From the NCBI GenBank assembly GCA_013306675.1, contig JABLUY010000027.1, forward strand, positions 1-64,000: a stretch of 64,000 bases of DNA. The letters are read 5' to 3'. Shown piece after piece: positions 40,111 through 48,866 of this stretch. The position numbers were made by a program, and so were the translations under genes. Numbering within the stretch: the stretch's first letter is position 1; every line of letters begins with the position of its first letter. The notes beneath the pieces were generated by a model. It had not been told where the DNA came from and made no database searches. It saw only the letters and a list, made by a program, of their open reading frames with translations. This DNA is from Thraustochytrium sp. TN22 (lineage: Eukaryota; Sar; Bigyra; Thraustochytrida; Thraustochytriidae).

Positions 40111-40192
40111 CTTTTTTGGTCTCATATGCAGTGCCTGAACTTGTCTCATGATGATGTTGACTTTGAGAGGTGACCTGTTGTTCTCTCTTCCT

Positions 40193-40254
40193 CTGACTGA
40201 CTGACTGACTGACTGACTGACTGACTGACTGACTGACTGACTGACTGACTGACT
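40193..40254. repeat. (CTGA)n microsatellite
   Basis: About fifteen perfect CTGA units lie in the short interval between the converging RRN3 and carboxypeptidase genes. Confidence 0.95.
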
Positions 40255-40353
40255 TTAGTTAGTTAGTTCGTTCGTGAGGTTTGCTATCCATGATGTACCG
40301 ATTCACTCTCTACGTTTTCCTCGTCGTGTGCCGGGCCGAGTCTCCCAAAGCAG

Positions 40354-41883
40354 CTAAAACGCCACGTCGTCGAGAAGACGACGCACCATCTCAAAGGCCT
40401 GCTCCGGAGCCGTCTCGGGGACCTCGTGGCGGCCACCCTTGATGGTGGTCACCACGAAGCGGTGGCCCTTCTCCGGCGTCTTGTACGCGATCGCGTAGCC
40501 GGCCACCTGCGGGCCAATGCCGTCCACCGGCGTGTACATCCACGGGTGCCAGTCGGCTGCCCTCTCAAAGCCGAGACTCTTCGTCCAGCCGAAGGAGTCC
40601 GTCCAAGGCACGCAGGAGTCCCAGTCGCCGTTGTAGATGATTACGCGCTCCAGGTACTCGACGAGCTCCGGATACAGGTCACGCGGCAGATTCTTGCGCG
40701 TGCTCGTGTAGTTCTTGAGCTGGTTAGAGCAGGTGCCCCAGACAAAGGACTGCTTCTTGACGTGGAAGGCCTCCATCACGGCCGGCTGCGTCAGGTACGC
40801 CGTGGCGGCGCGCGAGTCAATGCAGGCGACGGGACCATCAAAGGCGCCCAGCTCACGCGCGCGCAGCGGGCCAGGCGGCCGCAGCGAGGACGACCCGGCC
40901 AGCTGCTGCTCCTCGCGCGCCGTGCGCGCGCCCACGGGCGCCTTGAAGCCCTCCAGCGTCCCGTTGAAGCACTCGCCGTACACGTTGTACATGTTTACGT
41001 TGCCCACCTCGGCGTGCATGGCGTCAATGGCCGCGGCGCACGCGCCGTGCGCAAACGGCATCTGCTTGCTGAAGTCGCCGCACGCCGTCCGCAGCTCCTC
41101 CTTGATGGTCGGCGAAATGAGCGCCGTCTGGCTCAGGTACGCCACAATGTATTGGTCGCGCTCCGACCCCGGCGCGCAGACGCCCACCTCCGTGCCGCTG
41201 CACCCGTTGCCGACCGCCATGCCCAGGAGGCGGGCACCCTTGTACTCGCCCGCCTTGTCCGCCTTCATGATGGCCTCCGCCAGCGTCGGCACATACACGC
41301 CCGCGTACGACTCGCCCGCCAGATAAAAGGGCGCCTTGAGCCGCTCCGGATACAGCTCGAAGAACTTCTGCACGGCGGCCAAGTTGTCTTGCGCCGTCTG
41401 ATCGTCGTCTGCGTAGTAGTCCGTGTCCGGGTCGTCCGAGTAGCTAAAGCCCACGCCCACGGGCGCCTCCAGGTACAGCATGTGCGCAAGACGGCTCCAC
41501 GCGAACGGGAACGGCGTCAACTTGCCCGGGTTCTCCACGGTCACCCGGAACGGCCCATTCTCATACAGGAAGCCGTCCAGCGACGAGCACCCGGGGCCGC
41601 CGTTGAACCACGCCAGCAGCGGCGCCTCCTCGTCCTCCTGTTGCTGCTGCTGCTGCTGCTGCTGCTGGTCCATCTGCACTTGCGCCTCATCCACCTGGCG
41701 CTCCACATACACGTAGTGCACGTGCTTGCGGCCCTCCGCAATATCCAGGTACCCGGAATACATCTTCAGCGCCGGCCCATCGTACCCCGGAATCTCCGTC
41801 ACCCTATCCTCCTCCACGGCGCCCTGCACCTGCACGGCGGCCACGGCGGCCAGGGCCACCGCCACCACGGCCGCGGTCTTCAT
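40354..41883 (-). CDS. Serine carboxypeptidase (S10), secreted or lysosomal
   Basis: An S10 peptidase that removes C-terminal residues in the vacuole, lysosome or outside the cell. The predicted protein is 509 aa with a signal peptide at residues 1-~27 (MKTAAVVAVALAAVAAVQVQG). Conserved segments are WFNGGPGCSSLDGFL (oxyanion region), GESYAGVYVP with catalytic Ser near 192, NGDWDSCVP near 418-427 with the Asp, and KGGRHEVPE with His near 486. The His segment differs from the common GHMVP and reads RHEVP, as in a subset of protist enzymes. A run of ten Gln interrupts the N-terminal part just before WFNGGPG. The signal-peptide ATG was chosen; the frame continues 66 codons upstream. It is divergent from the tandem kinase gene. 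Confidence 0.92.
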   Translation of the reverse strand: MKTAAVVAVALAAVAAVQVQGAVEEDRVTEIPGYDGPALKMYSGYLDIAEGRKHVHYVYVERQVDEAQVQMDQQQQQQQQQQEDEEAPLLAWFNGGPGCSSLDGFLYENGPFRVTVENPGKLTPFPFAWSRLAHMLYLEAPVGVGFSYSDDPDTDYYADDDQTAQDNLAAVQKFFELYPERLKAPFYLAGESYAGVYVPTLAEAIMKADKAGEYKGARLLGMAVGNGCSGTEVGVCAPGSERDQYIVAYLSQTALISPTIKEELRTACGDFSKQMPFAHGACAAAIDAMHAEVGNVNMYNVYGECFNGTLEGFKAPVGARTAREEQQLAGSSSLRPPGPLRARELGAFDGPVACIDSRAATAYLTQPAVMEAFHVKKQSFVWGTCSNQLKNYTSTRKNLPRDLYPELVEYLERVIIYNGDWDSCVPWTDSFGWTKSLGFERAADWHPWMYTPVDGIGPQVAGYAIAYKTPEKGHRFVVTTIKGGRHEVPETAPEQAFEMVRRLLDDVAF

Positions 41884-42300
41884 CCTAACTGCCGCGCGGA
41901 TGCAGCCACACCGTGACCTGCCCCTGACGTCGGCGCCCGTGCGGCGAGGGCTCTCCCGCGCTCCGACTCGCGGGTCTTCGGGCGCGGCCGAGTCGGTTTG
42001 CCTTTTGTCATTGCTCGCCGGGTCCGGCGAGGCGAAGGACCCGAACTTGAAGGCCAAGATCGAATTCGGCCGTTGGCGCAACGGCGCCGCGGCCGCTGCG
42101 CGCGCCGCCGTTTCGGCCGCGCCGCGTCTCAGGTTGCCAACTTGATGAGCGCGCAGACAGTCCCGAGTCCGAAGTCCGCTCGCGCGCGGCGCGGCGCGGC
42201 GCGGCGCGGCGCGTGCGAGCGGCGCCTGTGCCGCTCGGGCCCTCGCGGCGCGGCTTCGCGCGGCGGCAGCTCGCGCCGGGGCGAGGGGCGGCTCGCGAGC
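41884..42300. promoter_or_regulatory. Divergent promoter of carboxypeptidase and tandem kinase
   Basis: 417 bases between divergent start codons, with a (GCGGC)n pentamer array at about 42186-42213, close to the kinase start. An AT-richer patch near 42000-42065 may hold the promoter core. No gene is supported. Confidence 0.5.
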
Positions 42301-45300
42301 ATGGGCCTGGAGCAGATGCTGCTCGCGGCGGACCCCGAGGCCGCCCGCGGCGGCGAGGACGCGCTGGCGCTGCGGCGGCGGTCGCTGGAGGCGATCTCGG
42401 GCGGCGGCGTGGCGGCGATCGTGCTGGGCGTGCTGCTCGCTGCGGCGCTAGTTGCCCTCGGGAGGCTCTACATGCGGTACCTGTCGGCGCAGGACGCCTT
42501 CAAGTACGAGGAGGAGGATCTCGCCGCCAAGAGCGCGGACTCGCTCGCGGCGGAGAGTCCGTGGCACGCCCGCGAAAAGGCCAGTGCGGATAGCGGTGAG
42601 CCGGATGAAGACGAGGACGAGGACGAGGAGGACGAGGACGCGCTCGGGAGTCCGTTCGCAGGCGGCTTGAGGCGGCGGCGGCGCGAGCTGGGCGCCGCCA
42701 GGAGCACGGAGGATGACTTCGACGGAGAGGATGAACTTGGGGCGCCCTCGGCGCTCGGTGCGGGCCCGGCTGCTGGTGCGCCACGGTCCGCCAAGCGTGG
42801 CGCGGCCAGCTCGCCGGAGGAGAGCTTCCTCGGCCGGGTCAAAGGCCTGAACGCGGCGTCCGTCTTTGGCATCGACCTGTCGAAGCTGAAGCTGGGGCCG
42901 ACCATTGGCGAGGGCGCGAACGGACGCGTCTTCCGTGCCTCGTACCTGGGCTCCGACGTGGCCGTCAAGGAGATCATGTCGCTGGCGCCCACGGATCACG
43001 TGGAGCAGCACTTCATGACGGAGCTCGAGGCGCTGAGGCGTCTGCGGCACCCGCACGTGGTGGAGCTCTACGGCGCGGCAGTGAGCCGCAGCCTGGCCTC
43101 GTCCAACCGCCTGCGGTACCTTCTCGTGACCGAGCTGGCGCCCTGCAGCCTGCGCGACTTGCTGGACTCCGAGGAGCTCATTACCTTCAAGCAGGCGCTG
43201 CGCATCGCGACGGAGCTCAGCAAGGGCTGCGCCTACATTCACGCCATGAAGGTGGTGCACTTCGACATCAAGCCGGCCAACGTGTTGCTTTCGGACTCAG
43301 GCAAGGTCAAGATCTGCGACCTCGGCGTCTCGCGGCTCGGCAGCAATGCACACCAGTACAAGAACTCCACGGAGGCCGCCGCGGTGCGCGGCACACCCAC
43401 CTACGTGGCGCCCGAGATCATGCGTGGCAAGACCACGCTGCTTTCGTACGGCGTTGACGTGTACAGCTTCTCTATCCTCTTTTGGGAGCTGCTGCACCGG
43501 CGCGCGCCCTTTCCGGCGACCTGGACGCTGGCCGTGCTTTTCAACCGCGTGCTGGATGGTTACCGCCCGGCGATTGGTCCGCTCGTTCCGGCGCGCCTGC
43601 GCCGCCTGCTCATGCAGTGCTGGGACCCGGAGTCGCTGCGCCGGCCCGAGTTTGAGCAGGTGCTGGTGGAGCTTGCCTGGGCCGAGAGCGAGCTGCGCCA
43701 CCCGGAGCATGCTTTTCTATCCACGCACAAGGTCGAAGTCTGGTTTGGCGGCGAGTTCCGCAACGCGCGCATTAGCCGCAACGTTGGCCGCGGCCTCTAC
43801 GAGGTCGTGCTTCACGGCGAGATCGAGGAGCGCACGTTCCCGGCCACGGAGATCGTCCTGGTCGACGGTGGCGGCGGTGTGTCCACGACACTTGCCACCA
43901 TCGAGGACTTTGAGGGGAAGCACGACACGCAGGACGGCTTCGTGTTCCACATTGTCAATGACGAGGCGCCCACGCCGCGGCCGTCCGAGGCCCGTGGCCA
44001 GGGCCGTCACAGCCGTCTGAGCCCGCGCGTGCAGCCGGACCCGCGGTCCGCACCCTCGAGCAGCGACGACGACGACGCGGGCGGCGGCGGGAGCGGGCGC
44101 GGGCGCGGCGGCGGCGGCGGCGGCGCGGGGGGGCGCACGCGGGCCGGCGATTTGGCGCGGCGCCTCTCGCGGCGCTCGCGGCGACGCGGCGACGGCGACA
44201 GCAGCGGCGACGGCCCGCAGTCCACCATCAGCTCGGGCTTTACCACGTCGACGTCCACCAACACACTGACGCCCACGTCGCGCGTGAGCCAGTCGTCTGG
44301 CACGGAGGAGCTGCTCAGCGACGAGGCTACCTGGGGCCACGGCTCCCACTCTGTGGAGATTGAGGGCATCCGCATCGACGAGTACGGCATCATGTCGCCC
44401 TCGGGCGACCTGCTGCCTGGCGGCGCCGATCTGGAGGGCGACTCGCCGCCGCTCACATCCGCGCACCGGAGCAACTTCCGCGCAGACCTCGTCATTCTGA
44501 ACGAGATCGGCCGCGGCGCCTCGGGCGTCGTGCATCGCGCGCTCAAGCTGCGCAGCTTCGAGCTCGTAGCCGTCAAGGCCATCCGCGTCAAGGACACGCT
44601 CAGCCGGTACCAGATCGCCAAGGAGATTCGTGCGCTTGACGCCGTCGTCAAGACGTCAGCGACTGGAGCCTCGGCGCCGACCGCCAACGCCGCCAGGACA
44701 AGGTCGCCGGGCGGCGACTCTGGCGACGGCCTCGAGAACAAGGCCGAGGACGCTGAGGAGGCGTCCTCGCTCACGCAAATGTTCGGCGCGTACTGGGAGC
44801 CGGAGGACGCGTCCGTGCGCATCCTGCTCGAGTACATGGATGGCGGCAGCTGTGATGATATGCTCATCAGCTGGCGGCCGCCATCGGAGCACCTTCTTGC
44901 CGCCATCGCTATCGGTGCGCTGCGCGGCATGCGGCAGCTGCACGCCTCGTACCGGCTGCACCGCGACATCAAGCCGGCCAACATCCTCATCGACCGCCGC
45001 AAGGGCGCCAAGCTTTCTGACTTGGGCCTTGCGCGCGACATGATGGCGCAGGAGGGCGCGCGCGACAGCATCAACGACGCGCTCGCCGAGACCTTTGTGG
45101 GCACCATCTCGTACATGAGCCCAGAGCGCCTGGAAGGCAAGTCGTACAGCTACGCGGCGGACGTCTGGTCGCTGGGACTCACCGTCATCTCGCTTGCGCT
45201 CGGCAAGAGCCCGTTCCGCAACTACAGCTTCTTCCAGCTGCTCGAGTTCTTCCAGACCTCCCCGGTTCCGTCCATCCCGGACATGTACAGTGACGAGCTG

Positions 45301-45648
45301 CGCGACTTTCTGGACCAGTGCACGCAAAAGTCTCCCCAGGACCGCGCCACGACGGAGCAGCTCCTGGAGCATCGCTGGATCGCCGCGTACACGCGCGGCG
45401 ACCGTCCCGACCCGATGGGCTTCTTGCGCCAATACATTAACGACGCCTCGGAGGGCTCCCGTTACAAGCGCGACGACCTCAACTTTGTCTCTTCCCGCGT
45501 CAACGAGCACCTGCGAGATATTCTCGCGGACCAGGCTGGCGAGAGCCCTGCCCAGGTTGTGGTCCCGCTCTCCAAGGTGCGCCGGCTTGCCACCCAGCTC
45601 GGCGTGCCGACGCGCCATGTTATCAAGAGCTTCAAGGCGCGCAAGTGA
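42301..45648 (+). CDS. Membrane-anchored tandem kinase: TKL-like + MAP2K-like
   Basis: The predicted protein is 1115 aa. One transmembrane helix lies near residues 37-60 (GVAAIVLGVLLAAALVALG). An acidic linker leads to kinase 1 (about 197-460), with GEGANGRVF, VAVKEI, HFDIKPANVLL, DLG and APE. It is TKL-like, with HFD for HRD. A small SH3/Tudor-like segment follows near 475-520 (KVEVWFGGEFRNARI). A disordered Ser/Gly/Arg linker precedes kinase 2 (about 729-1030), with GRGASGVVH, VAVKAI, HRDIKPANILI, DLG, FVGTISYMSPERLEG and YSYAADVWSLGL. These are the wording of MAP kinase kinases (STE7/MKK). The activation loop keeps Ser and Thr at plausible MKK phosphosites. The C-terminal ~85 residues are helical. 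Both kinases look active. The combination suggests a receptor-proximal TKL module acting on an attached MAP2K, which is inference. Confidence 0.9.
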   Translation: MGLEQMLLAADPEAARGGEDALALRRRSLEAISGGGVAAIVLGVLLAAALVALGRLYMRYLSAQDAFKYEEEDLAAKSADSLAAESPWHAREKASADSGEPDEDEDEDEEDEDALGSPFAGGLRRRRRELGAARSTEDDFDGEDELGAPSALGAGPAAGAPRSAKRGAASSPEESFLGRVKGLNAASVFGIDLSKLKLGPTIGEGANGRVFRASYLGSDVAVKEIMSLAPTDHVEQHFMTELEALRRLRHPHVVELYGAAVSRSLASSNRLRYLLVTELAPCSLRDLLDSEELITFKQALRIATELSKGCAYIHAMKVVHFDIKPANVLLSDSGKVKICDLGVSRLGSNAHQYKNSTEAAAVRGTPTYVAPEIMRGKTTLLSYGVDVYSFSILFWELLHRRAPFPATWTLAVLFNRVLDGYRPAIGPLVPARLRRLLMQCWDPESLRRPEFEQVLVELAWAESELRHPEHAFLSTHKVEVWFGGEFRNARISRNVGRGLYEVVLHGEIEERTFPATEIVLVDGGGGVSTTLATIEDFEGKHDTQDGFVFHIVNDEAPTPRPSEARGQGRHSRLSPRVQPDPRSAPSSSDDDDAGGGGSGRGRGGGGGGAGGRTRAGDLARRLSRRSRRRGDGDSSGDGPQSTISSGFTTSTSTNTLTPTSRVSQSSGTEELLSDEATWGHGSHSVEIEGIRIDEYGIMSPSGDLLPGGADLEGDSPPLTSAHRSNFRADLVILNEIGRGASGVVHRALKLRSFELVAVKAIRVKDTLSRYQIAKEIRALDAVVKTSATGASAPTANAARTRSPGGDSGDGLENKAEDAEEASSLTQMFGAYWEPEDASVRILLEYMDGGSCDDMLISWRPPSEHLLAAIAIGALRGMRQLHASYRLHRDIKPANILIDRRKGAKLSDLGLARDMMAQEGARDSINDALAETFVGTISYMSPERLEGKSYSYAADVWSLGLTVISLALGKSPFRNYSFFQLLEFFQTSPVPSIPDMYSDELRDFLDQCTQKSPQDRATTEQLLEHRWIAAYTRGDRPDPMGFLRQYINDASEGSRYKRDDLNFVSSRVNEHLRDILADQAGESPAQVVVPLSKVRRLATQLGVPTRHVIKSFKARK

Positions 45649-45823
45649 TGGGAGCGCTGCGTTGCGTGAAGGAGAAGGACGCCTGATGAGTGACTGGTAC
45701 GAAATTATGTGGTGATGTTCAAGTTGCGATGCACACTTGTCCCAAGGGCAAGGTGGTGGCGACGCAAACTCAGCGGCAAGGCAAGTAGAGTGCGATCGCA
45801 TTTCAGCCTGTTCAGATGAAGTT

Positions 45824-45850
45824 GCGACGCGACGCGACGCGACGCAACGC
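45824..45850. repeat. (GCGAC)n pentanucleotide array
   Basis: Five tandem GCGAC units with a final substitution, 3' of the tandem kinase gene. Confidence 0.85.
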
Positions 45851-46042
45851 GTCGCCCGACGGAAGCAAAGTAAAGCACAAAACAATAACAAAAGATTGCC
45901 ATTTTCAGCCGTCTGTTGGCGCTTGTTGCGCGCGATGGCGCGCGTGAAGAAATTGTACACAATTCAAGCTTTGCCTCCTCCTCGACCGCTCTCACTCACC
46001 CCGTGACTCTCACTCGCCTCGTGAGACTGTCCTCTCGCCACG

Positions 46043-46141
46043 TGCAGTGCAGTGCAATGCAGTGCAGTGCAGTGAAGTGAAGTGCAGTGCAGTGCAGTGC
46101 AGTGCAGCGCAGCGCAGTGCAGCGCAATGCAGTGCAGTGCA
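46043..46141. repeat. (CAGTG)n pentanucleotide array
   Basis: About twenty CAGTG units with scattered variants (CAATG, AAGTG, CAGCG), ending 55 bases from the F-box gene stop codon. It is the longest pentamer array in the window. Confidence 0.92.
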
Positions 46142-46195
46142 TCTCGCTATTGCCCTGAAGGGACCATCGGTCGATTCACCCCTCCGCGACTTGGC

Positions 46196-48181
46196 TCATC
46201 CATAGACACCGTCGGGTAGAGCTGCACCAACGAGAATTTGCTTGTCCGGAAAGGTGCGCTGAAGCTGCTCTGAGGTGGGCTTGTCAATTGTCGTGCCGCG
46301 AATGTTGATGCTCCGCAAGGAGGCAATGGCCAGGACGGCCTCGACTCCGGAGACAGAGACGTGGCGACAGGCGTAAAGGTTGAGGTTCTCGAGGCGCGGG
46401 CAGGACTCGCGCAGGCGTTCCAAGAAGGTGTCGGTGACGCCCGTGGTGGCCACGTTGAGGTGGGTAAGGTGCACGAGGCGGTCGAGATGCGCAAAGGCGT
46501 CGTCGCCAAGGCGACGGCAGCCCCCGAGCGCCAGGCGGCGCAGGTAAACGCAGTCAACAATGTACTTGGCAAACTCCTCGTCGACGAGGTCATCAACGTT
46601 GCGCAGCTGCAGACTGGTAAGGTGGCGGCAACGCTGCACAAAGGAGAGTAAATTGATGCGGTCCTCGAGCGAGATGATGCCGGCGTACTCGCCATTGACG
46701 CGAATACTGAAGACGTGCTGCTCGGCGGCGCGGCACCAGGTGCGCGAGACGAGGCGCGAGGTGCGCACCCACCGGCCCTTGTACTGGAGAATGCGATAGA
46801 TGAGATCATGCGGGAGGCGGTTGAGCAGGCGCAGCCACTCGGCGTCCTCGCGCGTGGCGCGGCGCGGCGCGTCGAGCTGCGTGAGCCGTTCGGGCGCCTG
46901 CGCGTGACCGCTGAGGCGCACGAGGTGCTTGAGCTGCGGCGGTGCGACCACGAAGAGGCCCTCCTCGATGGAGCTAAGTTGGAGCTGCGCGTGACCTGGT
47001 TTGGCCACGAGGAAGCAGCCGGGTCGGCTGCGGCTCTCGAGCGTCACGACGTCCCCGAAGCGCAGCGTGCGCTCGTTCTCCTCGCTAGAGAGCACGGGGT
47101 CTTCGCGGGACTCCTCGTCCTCCTCGCGCTCGTGGGCGGGGCTGCGAGTCTGCGCAAGGCCGGCGGCCAACCCTGGAACGCGCAACTCACTCGGCGCGCC
47201 GGCGGTTCGCGTGCGGCGGAGCGCGTGCATGTCTTGCTGCGACAGGTTGCGTCGTAGGCCCGTGCTGGCATTGGTCGACCCGGAGCCAGCCTCGGAGGGC
47301 GGGTTCTGGCGCGCGCGCGCCGCGGCCGCCGCCGCGTGGGCCGCCGAGGTGCGTGGCGAGGTGGCTCCGGGCGGAAGCGGCGGCTGGTGCTGCTGGTGCA
47401 GGCTGCGCATGACGGCCTCGTCGAGCGAGGGCCGACGGCGGCCAAAGGAGGGTAGCATGCGCAGTTTGCGCTTGAGAAAGCTGGAGGCGCGCGATGGATT
47501 GTCGGAGCGCGGCGCGCCGGTCTCGTCGAGGTCCTGCAATGTGCCGTAGCGGCGCATCTTCCACTCGTACATGCGCGGCTCGCGGTTCATGTGCTGAGCG
47601 CTGGACTTCCAGTACAAGCGGCGAGTGGACTGCGGGCCGGGGCACAGGTACTTGCCAGACTCAATGTTGGCGTATATGGTGACAATGTGGCCGTCCTCGA
47701 CATTGATGAGGTCCTTGTCGCCGCGAAAGTTGATCTGCTCTGCGCCGCGCGAGTGGAAGGTGATGAGGCTACTCGCCTCCACCGTCTCACTCTGGCCGGC
47801 GCAGTTCCCGTCGGCGGAGAACACGAAGCGGTCAGACTCGACGCCTTTCAAGAAGAAGGTGGACGCGTACGCCACCGCGCTGCCGTAGCCGCGCGCCTCG
47901 TCCACCTCAAGGCCGGCGGTCTGGCTCGCGCGCGGCGACCCGCTCGTGGGCGTGTTCCCGTCCTCCGGGCCTCCCGTCGGGCTCATGATGATGTTGTTCG
48001 CATCGTGCAGTGGCCCGTGCGGCCCGCGCCGGCTGTCCGCCGCGCCCAGCTCGTCCAGGTTCCCAGGGTACGCCGGGTCTTCGTCGCCGCGCGACTCCGG
48101 CAGCAGCACGGGCTCCGGCCCGCAGTCCACCGTGCCGCCCACGAACGACGGCAGCGGCAGCAGTCCGAGCCGGTTGCCCAT
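46196..48181 (-). CDS. F-box/LRR protein with N-terminal beta-rich domain
   Basis: This is a likely substrate receptor of an SCF ubiquitin ligase. The predicted protein is 661 aa. The N-terminus MGNRLG fits a loose N-myristoylation pattern (Gly2, Gly at position 6), so membrane attachment is possible. Residues ~100-215 form a beta-rich segment (VTIYANIESGKYLCPG; RRYGTLQDL) that may be a beta-trefoil or fascin-like fold; this is uncertain. The middle is Ser/Arg/Pro-rich and disordered. The F-box lies near 450-490 (LLNRLPHDLIYRILQYKG), followed by LRRs near 520-650 (CRHLTSLQLRNVDDLVDEEF, LRRLALGGCRRLGDDAF, RLENLNLYACRHVSVSG), the cysteine-containing LRR type of FBXL proteins. It is divergent from the Kelch gene. 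Possible partners are SKP1 and a ubiquitinated target, unknown. Confidence 0.85.
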   Translation of the reverse strand: MGNRLGLLPLPSFVGGTVDCGPEPVLLPESRGDEDPAYPGNLDELGAADSRRGPHGPLHDANNIIMSPTGGPEDGNTPTSGSPRASQTAGLEVDEARGYGSAVAYASTFFLKGVESDRFVFSADGNCAGQSETVEASSLITFHSRGAEQINFRGDKDLINVEDGHIVTIYANIESGKYLCPGPQSTRRLYWKSSAQHMNREPRMYEWKMRRYGTLQDLDETGAPRSDNPSRASSFLKRKLRMLPSFGRRRPSLDEAVMRSLHQQHQPPLPPGATSPRTSAAHAAAAAARARQNPPSEAGSGSTNASTGLRRNLSQQDMHALRRTRTAGAPSELRVPGLAAGLAQTRSPAHEREEDEESREDPVLSSEENERTLRFGDVVTLESRSRPGCFLVAKPGHAQLQLSSIEEGLFVVAPPQLKHLVRLSGHAQAPERLTQLDAPRRATREDAEWLRLLNRLPHDLIYRILQYKGRWVRTSRLVSRTWCRAAEQHVFSIRVNGEYAGIISLEDRINLLSFVQRCRHLTSLQLRNVDDLVDEEFAKYIVDCVYLRRLALGGCRRLGDDAFAHLDRLVHLTHLNVATTGVTDTFLERLRESCPRLENLNLYACRHVSVSGVEAVLAIASLRSINIRGTTIDKPTSEQLQRTFPDKQILVGAALPDGVYG

Positions 48182-48208
48182 GACTGGGTGGCTGGCGCCG
48201 CGCAGCGT

Positions 48209-48247
48209 CGCGCCGCGCCGCGCCGCGCCGCGCCGCGCCGCGCCGCC
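48209..48247. repeat. (CGCCG)n pentanucleotide array
   Basis: About eight near-perfect CGCCG units, 28 bases upstream of the F-box protein start codon. Confidence 0.88.
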
Positions 48248-48680
48248 CGTCTGCCTGAGCGGCCGCGCGCGCCGCCGCGGCCGCCGTTGCCGTCCCGGGA
48301 CCTACTTGCGCCTTGCCATGCACGAGGCCCGCTGCCGCCGCGCCGCGCCGCGCCTCGCCGCGCCGCGACCGGGAGCGGCGCGCGGGGAGGAGGCGGGGCC
48401 TGCGCGCTCCGCCGCCGCCGCCGCCGCCGCGGCCCGCCGCCGCCGCCGCCATGCGCGGTGCCACCCGCGCCGCCGCGCTCGCTCCGCTCCGGGGCCGCCG
48501 CGCCGCCCTGCTCGGCGGGCGCGGTTGGTTTGCTTGGCTGGCTTGGCTTGGCTTCGATTTGGTCTGCTTTGATCTGCGATTCTGGGCTCGCCGCGCACGG
48601 GCCCGCGCGCGCGATCGATCCGTTGAGCGCTTAGCGTGCACGAGACCGCGCGCGCGCAGTCTGCATTTTCTGCAATCGCG

Positions 48681-48745
48681 GCGTTGCGTTGCATTGCGCG
48701 GCATTGCATTGCGCGGCACTGCATTGCGCGGCACTGCATCGCGCG
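48681..48745. repeat. GCATTGCGCGGC-type short repeat
   Basis: Alternating GCATTGCGCGGC and GCACTGCATTGCGCGG units, about 120 bases upstream of the Kelch gene. Confidence 0.8.
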
Positions 48746-48866
48746 CGGCGCTGCAGACGCAGGCGGCGCGAGGCGGCGCGACGCGACTTGAGGCGAGGCG
48801 ACGCGAGGCGGCAGCGGGTCTCAGCGGCTGCGGCTCGCGGTTCGGGTTCGCTCAAGGGCGGGCAGG

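Larger units (their letters stand above)
45649..46195. other. Convergent intergenic region with pentamer repeats
   Basis: 547 bases between two facing stop codons. It contains a (GCGAC)n array and a 100-base (CAGTG)n array plus an AT-enriched middle (45870-45970) with AACAATAACAAAAG. No gene is seen. Confidence 0.5.
48182..48866. promoter_or_regulatory. Divergent promoter of F-box and Kelch genes
   Basis: 685 bases between divergent start codons. Both ends carry repeats: (CGCCG)n near the F-box start and GCATTGCGCGGC-type repeats followed by GAGGCGACGC units near the Kelch start. The middle (48530-48600) is less GC-rich. No gene is supported. Confidence 0.5.

Noticed and set aside
40426-41916. 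Plus-strand open frame opposite the serine carboxypeptidase
   Set aside because: Antisense of an enzyme with all catalytic motifs intact; composition typical of a shadow.
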